The notes beneath the pieces were generated by a model. It was not told where the DNA came from and ran no database searches. It saw nothing but the letters and a program-made list of their open reading frames with translations. Below, piece after piece: positions 7,050 to 13,554 of a stretch of 22,276 nucleotides of DNA. The stretch comes from Gp6-AA40 sp050742535 (GTDB lineage: Bacteria; Acidobacteriota; Vicinamibacteria; Vicinamibacterales; UBA2999): positions 1 to 22,276 of the forward strand of contig JBOGIQ010000059.1 of assembly GCA_050742535.1 (NCBI GenBank). The letters run 5' to 3'. Made by a program: the position numbers and the translations under genes. Every line of letters starts with the position of its first letter. Position 1 is the stretch's first letter.

Positions 7050-8654
7050 TCACTTGTTGTTCGGATCGTCGTCGTCGTCCTGAGCGCGGCCGCCCTGCGG
7101 CGGCGCGGCGGTAGTCTTTGCCGCTGCCGCGCGCGCGTCCGCGAGAGAGGCCCCGGTCAGCTCGGCGATGACGCGCGCGGTCTCCTCGCGCACGACGCCC
7201 TCGCGGCCGCCGAAGCCGAAGCCGCCGGCCTGGCCGAGTGCGGTCTGCAGCGGCGTCAAGCCCCGGCCGTCCTTGCGGGTCAGGTCCACCTTGTTCTCGT
7301 GCAGGAATCGGATGACGCCGGTCATGCCCCAGAGCGCGGCCCCATGCGCCGCGGTCCGTCCCTGGGCATCGGCGGCGTTGATGTCGGCGCCCGCCGCCAT
7401 CAGCAGGCGGATCGTCTCGATCGCCCCGGCGTCCGTCTTGCGGCGACCGGTCCGGTCCGACTCGCTCGTGCCGACGTTCGCGGCCAGCAGGATGCTGGTC
7501 ACCCCGCGTCCGCCGACGGCCTTCGCGTTCGCCCCGTGCTCGAGCAGCAGCTTGACGACCTTGGCGTCGCCCGTCTTCGCGGCGCGCAGCAGCGGCGTCG
7601 TGCCCGCGCCGAGGATGCCGTCCGCGCCGCGGTCGATCTTCGTGCGATAGGGCACGCGCTGGCGCAGCGGCACGTCGACCTTCGCCCCCGCCTTGACCAG
7701 CTTCGAGACGATGTCCCAGGCGGTCAGCGTGTCGTCCATTTCGGTTGGCGCGGGACGGTTCGAATCGGGCATCGTGTGCGCGTCGACGGCCGCCCAGAGC
7801 GCCGTCTGGCCGACGTTGTCCTGCATACTGAGGTCGGCGCCGTGGTCGAGCAGGCGGCCCGCCACGTCGAAATGCCCATTGGTCAGCGCGATGATGAGTG
7901 GCGTGTGCCGTTCCGGATCCACGATGTTCAGGTCCGCGCCTGCCGCAGCCAGCACGTCCACGCACGCCACGCAGTCTTCGCGTGCCGCCAGCAGCAGCGG
8001 CGTCCATCCACCAGGCGGCAGCCACTTGTCGCGCGGCTCGTCCGTGCGCTGCCGCTCCCACTCGATGATCGTCGAGCGGGCATTGACGTCTGCGCCCCCC
8101 TTGATCAGCGCCTGCATCGTCTCGGGGTGACGTTCCGCCGCGGCCCACATCAGCGGCGTCTGCCCCCGCCAGTTGTCGCCGGGATCGACGGACGCGCCGG
8201 CGGCAACGAGCACGCGCACGCCGGCGGTGTTTCCCGCGTGCGCGCAGGTGTGCAGCGCCGTCTCGCCGAGAGGGCCGGTGGCATTGGCGCTGACGCCGGC
8301 CTTGAGCAGGCGCTCGATGATGGCCGCGCTCCCGCTCTCGCAGGCGAGCGCGATCGGGGTGGCGCCGTAGCGGTTCGCCGAATGCGGAACGGCGCCGGCC
8401 CGGAGCAGCCGGTCGACGAGCGTCGCGTCGTTGTTCCTGACCGCCCAGTGCAGCGCGGTCGTGCCGTCGGCCGACCGCTGGTTCGCATCGGCACCGCCGC
8501 CGAGCAGCGCGATCGCCTGTGCGTGTTCGGCGGCCTTGGCCGCCTGCACGAGCCGCAGGTCCTGCGCCGCCGCGTCCGCGGCGAGCGTCGCGAGAAGCCC
8601 GATTACGAGCAGCAAACAATCCGGCTGAAGCCGGACTCTACGGCAATCACGCAT
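7050..8654 (-). CDS. Exported ankyrin-repeat protein
   Basis: 534 residues from ATG at 8654. The N-terminus is an unusual signal peptide: MRDCRRVRLQPD comes from a palindromic repeat, followed by CLLLVIGLLATLAADAAAQ. About nine to eleven ankyrin units follow, for example GTTALHWAVRNNDATLVDRL, GETALHTCAHAGNTAGVRVL, GQTPLMWAAAERHPETM, TPLIIALTNGHFDVAGRLL, TTPLLRAAKTGDAKVVKLLL and GRTAAHGAALWGMTGVIRFL. The C-terminus is Ala-rich and ends in an acidic run (DDDDDPNNK). It is predicted to be a protein-interaction scaffold in the periplasm or outside the cell. It follows DUF1552 #2 by 64 bases on the same strand, so it may be the third member of that cassette. The true start is uncertain: the ATG sits in a repeat and the ribosome site is weak (GGGGCGACC). 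A TTG at codon 13 is the main alternative. Confidence 0.88.
   Translation of the reverse strand: MRDCRRVRLQPDCLLLVIGLLATLAADAAAQDLRLVQAAKAAEHAQAIALLGGGADANQRSADGTTALHWAVRNNDATLVDRLLRAGAVPHSANRYGATPIALACESGSAAIIERLLKAGVSANATGPLGETALHTCAHAGNTAGVRVLVAAGASVDPGDNWRGQTPLMWAAAERHPETMQALIKGGADVNARSTIIEWERQRTDEPRDKWLPPGGWTPLLLAAREDCVACVDVLAAAGADLNIVDPERHTPLIIALTNGHFDVAGRLLDHGADLSMQDNVGQTALWAAVDAHTMPDSNRPAPTEMDDTLTAWDIVSKLVKAGAKVDVPLRQRVPYRTKIDRGADGILGAGTTPLLRAAKTGDAKVVKLLLEHGANAKAVGGRGVTSILLAANVGTSESDRTGRRKTDAGAIETIRLLMAAGADINAADAQGRTAAHGAALWGMTGVIRFLHENKVDLTRKDGRGLTPLQTALGQAGGFGFGGREGVVREETARVIAELTGASLADARAAAAKTTAAPPQGGRAQDDDDDPNNK
8619..8643 (+). repeat. REP-like palindrome at the start of the exported ankyrin gene
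   Basis: TCCGGCTGAAGCCGGA followed by CTCTACGG matches the layout of the two repeats at 2916-2973 (palindrome plus CACTACG tail), but in the opposite orientation. The sequence differs in the stem (CCGGC for CCGCC), yet the symmetry is kept. It overlaps codons about 4-12 of the ankyrin gene (RRVRLQPDC). Confidence 0.7.
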
Positions 8655-8670
8655 GGTCGCCCCGTTTCAC

Positions 8671-8712
8671 CACTACCAACGCGGACCTGACAAGGTCCGC
8701 GCCACTACCAAC
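8671..8712. repeat. Perfect hairpin flanked by 10-bp direct repeats
   Basis: A perfect 8-bp stem with a 4-base loop, GCGGACCT-GACA-AGGTCCGC, lies at 8681-8700. It is bracketed by identical CACTACCAAC at 8671-8680 and 8703-8712. It occupies the gap between the DUF1552 #2 stop and the ankyrin start. No T-run follows on either strand, so it is not a standard intrinsic terminator. It could be a mobile palindrome with duplicated target, an mRNA processing or stabilising hairpin, or both. Confidence 0.75.
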
Positions 8713-8718
8713 CACCAA
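8705..8718 (-). repeat. Heptamer pair directly after the DUF1552 #2 stop codon
   Basis: On the minus strand the TAG stop (8721-8719) is followed immediately by TTGGTGG and TTGGTAG, then the sequence leaves the pattern. The consensus and stop-codon anchoring are those of the arrays at 449-501 and 15575-15595. Confidence 0.65.
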
Positions 8719-10050
8719 CTAGAGATCCGCCAGCGGCCCCGTGCTGTCGCCGAGCCGCTCGAGGTCGACGCCCGCCTTGTCGAGCAGCGAGATCAGCAGG
8801 TTCGTCATCGGCGTGCGGTCCGGGTAGCGCAGGTGCCGCCCGCCTCGCATCCGGCCGCTCGCGCCGCCGATCAGGACGTTTGGCAGCGGGAAGTGATCGT
8901 GCGCGTTGCTGTTGCTCATGTTGCTGCCGTAGAGCAGCAGCGAGTGATCCAGCAGCGACCCGTCGCCATCCGGCGTGTTCCGCATCCGCTCCAGCAGGTG
9001 GGTGAAGGCGCCGACGTTGTAGGTCTGGATTTTCGCGTTCTGCTCGATCTTCTCGGCGCGGTTCGCGTGATGGGAGACGGAGTGGTGCCCCTCGTACACG
9101 CCCACCTGCGGATACGTACGGGCGGTGACCTCGCGCGACACCATGAACGAGATGACCCGCGTGATGTCTGCCTGATACGCCAGCATCATCAAGTCGTACA
9201 TCAGCTCGATGTGCTCTTCGTAGTCGAACGGCACGCCGGCCGGGCGTGAGGGGAGTTCCAGATCCCGGTCGTCCTGCGTCCTGCCGGCAAGCTCGATCCG
9301 GCGCTCGATCTCGCGCACGTTGTCGAGGTACTGGCTCATCACGCGGCGATCCGACGGCCCGAGCTGGAGCTGCAGGCTCGCGGCATCGCGGCGCACGGCG
9401 TCGAGGAGGCTGCGGTCCTGGCGGAAGCGCGCCTCCCGTTGCGCCGCGTTTCCGCCCTGCCCGAACAGCCGCTCGAACACCTTGCGCGGATTGATCTCCA
9501 TCGGCAGCGGCGTTTCGGGCGTCGCCCACGAGAGCGTGTTGAGGTAGATGCAGCCGTAATCGACGTCGCACGATCCGAAGAGCGCGGACGGATCCTCCGA
9601 GGCGAGCTCCAGCGACGGCAGGATAGTGCCCTGTCCAATCGCCCGCGCCGCAATCTGGTCAGCCGTCACGCCTGCGTAGGCATCGACGCCCTGCGTCGCC
9701 TTCGGGCGGACGCCGCTCAGCCAGGTGGTCGGGCTCAGCGAGTGGACCGCCGTCGTGTCCGCCGCCGCGTGCGCGAGGCCGGTGACGACGTTGAGCTGGT
9801 TACGGAACGGCTCGAGCGGCTTGAGGATTGGCGTGAACTCGAAGTTCGCGCCTTCTGTCGCCGGCGTCCACGAGCGCATGACGGCCCCGTGCGGGAAATA
9901 GACGAAGCCGAGCCGCGTCACCGGGCGCGCCGCCGTCTGCGCCAGCAGCGTGCGGGCGGGAATCATGGAGTCGAGCAGCGGCAGCGCCAGGCTCACGCCC
10001 ATGCCTCGCAGAAACGTTCTCCGCGGAAGATGCTTCCTGGTGACGAACAT
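8719..10050 (-). CDS. DUF1552-family Tat-exported protein (copy 2)
   Basis: 443 residues from ATG at 10050. A GTG two codons upstream (10056) is in frame, but AAAGGAG sits five bases before the ATG, which decides the start. Tat signal PRRTFLRG at residues 9-16, then a hydrophobic segment to LLAQ. It is paralogous to the protein at 502-1845 along its whole length: PMEINPRKVFERLFGQGG, HHSVSHHANRAEKIEQNAKI, LDHSLLLYGSNMSNSNAHDH and LIGGASG all have counterparts. Cysteines C161 and C167 precede the NPRKVF block, one residue further apart than in copy 1, supporting a conserved disulphide. Function unknown; an envelope enzyme paired with the haem protein is the most reasonable guess. It begins two bases after the DUF1592 #2 stop (TGA-CC-ATG), exactly as in copy 1. 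Confidence 0.93.
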   Translation of the reverse strand: MFVTRKHLPRRTFLRGMGVSLALPLLDSMIPARTLLAQTAARPVTRLGFVYFPHGAVMRSWTPATEGANFEFTPILKPLEPFRNQLNVVTGLAHAAADTTAVHSLSPTTWLSGVRPKATQGVDAYAGVTADQIAARAIGQGTILPSLELASEDPSALFGSCDVDYGCIYLNTLSWATPETPLPMEINPRKVFERLFGQGGNAAQREARFRQDRSLLDAVRRDAASLQLQLGPSDRRVMSQYLDNVREIERRIELAGRTQDDRDLELPSRPAGVPFDYEEHIELMYDLMMLAYQADITRVISFMVSREVTARTYPQVGVYEGHHSVSHHANRAEKIEQNAKIQTYNVGAFTHLLERMRNTPDGDGSLLDHSLLLYGSNMSNSNAHDHFPLPNVLIGGASGRMRGGRHLRYPDRTPMTNLLISLLDKAGVDLERLGDSTGPLADL

Positions 10051-10052
10051 GG

Positions 10053-12509
10053 TCACTCCTTTGGTGCCTTCTTCATCTGGAACGGCGCGCTCCGGACGAT
10101 GCCGAGCACGATCGACGACCAGCGATAGTCACGTGCGGCTTCTCGAGCCACCTCGCGCACGAGCGGTCTGTCGTCGAGCTCGATGCCGCGTCCGAGCGCG
10201 TAGGTCATCAGCTTCTCCGTGAGGGCACGGACGAACATCTCAGGGCGATCGAGCACGGCGTTCCGGAGCGCGACGGGACCGTCGATCTTCGTGCCGTTCG
10301 CGAGCTGTCCCGTCGGATCGATCGCGCCGCCAGGCTCCTTCTCGCGCCACTGGCCGAGGCCGTCGAAGTTCTCGAGCGCAAAGCCCAGCGGGTCCATCAC
10401 GCGGTGACAGCTGGCGCACGTCGGGTTCCGGCGGTGCGCCTCGAGCCGCGCGCGCAGCGACCGGGCCTCCTCGCCGGGGTGATTTTCCTCGATGTCGGGA
10501 ACGTCCGCCGGCGGCGACGGCGGCGGCGTGCCGAGGATGTTCTCGAGCACCCACTTGCCGCGCAGCACGGGCGAGGTGCGATTCGGGTACGACGTCACCG
10601 TCAGGATGCTGCCCTGTCCGAGGAGGCCGCGGCGCACTTCCTGTTGCACGGGCACACGCCGGAAGTGGCTGCCGTACACGTTGGGGATGCCGTAGTGGCG
10701 CGCCAGCCGCTCGTTCACGTAGGTGTAGTCCGCGTTCAGGAAATCGAGAACGCTGCGGTCTTCGCGGACGATACTCTCGAAGAACAGCTCGGTCTCGATG
10801 CGGAATGCCTCGCGCAGCTCGTTGTCGAAGTTGGGAAACTCGCGCGCGATGGGGGAGAGGCTGCGGAGATTCCGCAGCCGCAGCCACTGCGTCGCGAAGC
10901 TGTCGACGAGCGCCCGGGCTTTCGGATCCTTGAGCATCCGCTCGACCTGTGCCCTGAGCACGGGTGGCTGGTCGAGGCGGCCCTGCTCGGCGACCTTCAA
11001 CAGCTCGTCGTCGGGGATCGAGCTCCACAGGAAGAAGGAGAGGCGCGACGCAAGCTCCAGATCGGAGACCCGCCCGACTCCAGCGGCTGACGCGGGCGGC
11101 GCCTCGACGCGGAACAGGAACTTCGGGCTCGCCAGGATCAGGCGCAGCGCCTGTTCGATACCGGCGTCGAAAGTGGCGCCTTCCGCCCGGCCCTCTTCAT
11201 AGAGCGCCAGCAGAGGGTCCAGGTCGTTTGCAGTCACCGGCCGCCGGTACGCGATGCGGGCCAGGGTGGTGAGGATCGTCCGCGCGCAGGAGGCTTCCTG
11301 TGTGGGCGTTGAAGGACGGCAAGTGAAGATGCGCCGGCGGCTCGGCGTGTCGCCCGGACCGGTCGGGTTGAACGGGCCGGTCAGCGTGACCTGATCGACG
11401 ATCGGCAGGCCATTCATGTCCTGCAGATCGTGATGCCGCTCGTGGAGCTGCAGCGGCTCGTCCGACTGCGCGCGATTCCGCCGGTAGAAGGTGACGCCGA
11501 CGTCATGGGGACCGGCTGCGACGCGCACGCGCGCGTTCAGGCGCTTGTGGATGTCGTCGGCCGCCGCCGACATGTTCCTGTCGCTCGCGAGGTTGTCCGC
11601 CGGGCCGCCGACCTGGGCACTGAACACCTGCTCGCCATCGATCGCGATCTCGACGCGGTGCGCGAACTCCAGGCCGGTGATGTAGCCGTGGAAGTTGCGC
11701 ATCAGGCTGATGGCGAGCTCATACTCGGCGTTCTGCGGGAAGTTGTGACGGAAGCGCATGCCGCCGCGGGTGCCCAGGCCCAGGCCGTCCACTTCGTCCT
11801 GCTGCGAATCGTCCGGTGGCACGCGGTAGGCGAGCCGCACGACTTCGGTGTCGGTGCCGACGGCCACGCTGCTCACACGCCGGGCAGCCGTGAAGTACTG
11901 TTCGAGCAGTGACGAGGAGACGCGCAACACGCCGGCAATGTTGTCGAAGCCGTGGCTCTCGTCATCCGGGGGCAGGAGGTCCATGACGTCGACCTCCAGG
12001 TCCAGCAGATCCCGTACGGCGTTGCCGTACTCCGTGCGGTTCAGGCGGTGGATCGGCTTGTGTCCCGGATCCGGCGATTTCAGTGCCTGCGCGTCGATCC
12101 GGCGCTCGAGCGACGCGGCGAACGCTTGCAGTGCGGCCTCGCCGGGTCGCGGCATGCCGACGGGCGGCATCATGCCGCCGCGCAGCTTCACGATCACCTT
12201 TTCCCATACGTTCGAGTGGCTGGCGGCCGCCGCTGGGTCGAGCCCGTCGAGCGACAGCCCGCCGGTCAAGGTGCGGGTGTTGTGGCAGGTGACACAGTAT
12301 TGCTTGATCAGCGCCTGCTCGGATTGCGGCGCTGCGCCCTGCTTCTCAGCCGGCGTGGGCTGCCCGCCCGGCGCGCCGCCCTGGCCGAGACTCTGCCCGT
12401 CGAGGACCGCGGCCTGCGCCTGGGCAGACGGGTGACCGGCGCGCAGGCCGAAAGAGGCCACGCTGACCGCCCAGCACACGCAGAAGAAGAGGATCGAGCC
12501 GCGGCGCAT
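10053..12509 (-). CDS. DUF1592 multidomain c-type cytochrome-like secreted protein (copy 2)
   Basis: 818 residues from ATG at 12509, which has GGAGAG about ten bases upstream and begins a signal peptide (MRRGSILFFCVCWAVSVAS). A longer frame to 12704 would run into the divergent TIGR03435 gene and adds nothing hydrophobic. After a Gly/Pro/Gln-rich linker come a CVTCH haem site (72-76), a DUF1587-type block (LNRTEYGNAVRDLLDLEVD, GFDNIAG), a beta-rich middle region (GMRFRHNFPQNAEYEL), a DUF1595-type block (LARIAYRRPVTANDLD), a DUF1592 block (LELASRLSFFLWSSIPDDEL), a DUF1588 block (LTVTSYPNRTSPVLRGKWVL) and a DUF1585-type end with CASCH (about 698-702) and DPLGFALENFDGLGQW. Two haem sites, as in copy 1. 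It lacks the repeat-derived insertion of copy 1, leaving a shorter linker before the DUF1592 block. The DUF1552 partner follows after two bases. Confidence 0.93.
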   Translation of the reverse strand: MRRGSILFFCVCWAVSVASFGLRAGHPSAQAQAAVLDGQSLGQGGAPGGQPTPAEKQGAAPQSEQALIKQYCVTCHNTRTLTGGLSLDGLDPAAAASHSNVWEKVIVKLRGGMMPPVGMPRPGEAALQAFAASLERRIDAQALKSPDPGHKPIHRLNRTEYGNAVRDLLDLEVDVMDLLPPDDESHGFDNIAGVLRVSSSLLEQYFTAARRVSSVAVGTDTEVVRLAYRVPPDDSQQDEVDGLGLGTRGGMRFRHNFPQNAEYELAISLMRNFHGYITGLEFAHRVEIAIDGEQVFSAQVGGPADNLASDRNMSAAADDIHKRLNARVRVAAGPHDVGVTFYRRNRAQSDEPLQLHERHHDLQDMNGLPIVDQVTLTGPFNPTGPGDTPSRRRIFTCRPSTPTQEASCARTILTTLARIAYRRPVTANDLDPLLALYEEGRAEGATFDAGIEQALRLILASPKFLFRVEAPPASAAGVGRVSDLELASRLSFFLWSSIPDDELLKVAEQGRLDQPPVLRAQVERMLKDPKARALVDSFATQWLRLRNLRSLSPIAREFPNFDNELREAFRIETELFFESIVREDRSVLDFLNADYTYVNERLARHYGIPNVYGSHFRRVPVQQEVRRGLLGQGSILTVTSYPNRTSPVLRGKWVLENILGTPPPSPPADVPDIEENHPGEEARSLRARLEAHRRNPTCASCHRVMDPLGFALENFDGLGQWREKEPGGAIDPTGQLANGTKIDGPVALRNAVLDRPEMFVRALTEKLMTYALGRGIELDDRPLVREVAREAARDYRWSSIVLGIVRSAPFQMKKAPKE

Positions 12510-12666
12510 TCTTGAGGTCTCTCCGCTTCTAATACGGGTCACACCCGTCGGGCATTGCAGGCACTGTAACACTGTCGTCCCATTGGCTCCCAACCGGCCG
12601 GACGCCGAGCAAACTGTTTCGCTTTTCCATCGTCCAATAGCCATCGGACGTCTGCCGGAGAACCCC
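12510..12666. promoter_or_regulatory. Divergent regulatory region with inverted repeat ACGGGT-CAC-ACCCGT
   Basis: 157 bases lie between DUF1592 #2 (minus) and a TIGR03435 gene (plus). A perfect 6-bp inverted repeat with a 3-base spacer lies at 12534-12548, 25 bases upstream of the DUF1592 #2 start and next to its ribosome site. It could be an operator or a leader hairpin. On the plus strand GGAG at 12657-12660 is the ribosome site for the gene at 12667. No convincing sigma-70 boxes were found. Confidence 0.5.
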
Positions 12667-13419
12667 ATGCGCTTGCCGCTCGTTCTGGCTGCCACACTGC
12701 TCATCCAGCCGCTTCAGGCTCAGCCCCCGAACTCGTTCGAGGTCGTCTCAATCAAACCGAACACGAACGGCATTTCGAACGCCATCCCGCCTTCGCGGTC
12801 CAATGGCAGCTTCAGCGCGTCGAACGTCGCATTGAAATCTGTCATCGCGAACGCCTACGAAATGCGCATCTTTCAGATTATCGGCGGACCGGACTGGCTG
12901 ACGAGGGAGCGCTTCGACATCATTGCCCGCGGCCGCGAGGGCACGCCAGACGGGCTGCGGCCGGCGATGCTGCGGACACTGCTCGCTGAGCGTTTCAAGC
13001 TCGTGGCGCACGTTGAAACGAGAGAGCAGCAGGTGTATTCGCTCACCCTGCTGCGCGGCGACGGCCGGCTTGGTCCGCAGTTGAAACCGTCGGCGCCGGC
13101 AAGCGGATCATCGTCCGGATTTCCGTCCGCTTCGGCGGGCAATGGAACGGCGAGGATCAACGGCCGCGTGTCGATGGACACCTTCGCTCTCATGCTGACG
13201 AGTTCCGTGTTCAGTCAACGCGTGATCAATCGCACCGGCCTCAGTGGCGAGTTCGATCTCGATCTCCGCTTCACGCCGGATTCGTCGTCCGCACCCGCTC
13301 CCGAGTTCCCGTCGATCTTTACCGCCGTGCAGGAGCAGCTTGGCTTGAAGCTGGAGGCATCACGCGGCCCGGTCGACATGCTCGTGATCGATTCAGTCGA
13401 GCGACCCACCCCGGATTGA
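12667..13419 (+). CDS. TIGR03435-family exported protein (copy 1)
   Basis: 250 residues. The ATG at 12667 is chosen over one at 12583 because GGAG lies six bases upstream and it begins a signal peptide (MRLPLVLAATLLIQPLQAQ). Family landmarks are present: FEVVSIKPN at the mature N-terminus, ALKSVIANAYEM, IGGPDWLTRERFDIIA, MLRTLLAERFKLVAHVETRE, VYSLTLLRGDGRLGPQLKPS, NRTGLSGEFDLDLRF and EQLGLKLEASRGPVDMLVID. TIGR03435 proteins are abundant, often in many copies, in Acidobacteriota, and their function is unknown. The gene is alone on its strand, divergent from the DUF1592 #2 cassette and convergent with the TPM gene. The second family member in this window (14639-15568) is 59 residues longer. Confidence 0.9.
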   Translation: MRLPLVLAATLLIQPLQAQPPNSFEVVSIKPNTNGISNAIPPSRSNGSFSASNVALKSVIANAYEMRIFQIIGGPDWLTRERFDIIARGREGTPDGLRPAMLRTLLAERFKLVAHVETREQQVYSLTLLRGDGRLGPQLKPSAPASGSSSGFPSASAGNGTARINGRVSMDTFALMLTSSVFSQRVINRTGLSGEFDLDLRFTPDSSSAPAPEFPSIFTAVQEQLGLKLEASRGPVDMLVIDSVERPTPD

Positions 13420-13433
13420 CCTGCATCCCGTTG

Positions 13434-13543
13434 ATAGCCTGAGTTGCCTGGGTGGCCTGGGTGGCCTGGGTAGCCTGAGTAGCCTGGGTATTACTCGGGC
13501 AACCGAGGCAACCTATGCAGCCCAGGCAACCCAGGCAACCCTT
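13434..13543. repeat. Inverted array of 9-bp units between convergent genes
   Basis: Six direct units on the plus strand (13434-13487: ATAGCCTGA, GTTGCCTGG, GTGGCCTGG twice, GTAGCCTGA, GTAGCCTGG) are followed by a degenerate centre (about 13488-13498). Five units of the complementary sense follow (13499-13543: GCAACCGAG, GCAACCTAT, GCAGCCCAG, GCAACCCAG, GCAACCCTT). The two arms can pair over roughly 45 bp with mismatches, giving a long imperfect hairpin. The array begins 15 bases after the stop at 13417-13419 and ends 12 bases before the opposite stop at 13555. It has neither the unit size nor the spacers of a CRISPR. A role as a two-way transcription barrier is an inference. Confidence 0.85.
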
Positions 13544-13554
13544 CTGCTTTCCGG

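Noticed and set aside
7299..8690. 463-codon plus-strand frame opposite the exported ankyrin gene
   Set aside because: The minus-strand frame has clear ankyrin periodicity and a signal peptide. The plus frame is low-complexity Arg/Gly/Val and has no motif.
8681..8700. Intrinsic (rho-independent) terminator
   Set aside because: The hairpin is strong, but there is no T-run after it on either strand.
12510..12704. N-terminal extension of DUF1592 #2 to 12704
   Set aside because: It would run through the divergent promoter region and into the TIGR03435 gene. ATG 12509 has a ribosome site and starts a signal peptide.
13434..13543. CRISPR array
   Set aside because: Units are 9 bp with no spacers, the two halves are inverted, and no cas genes are near.
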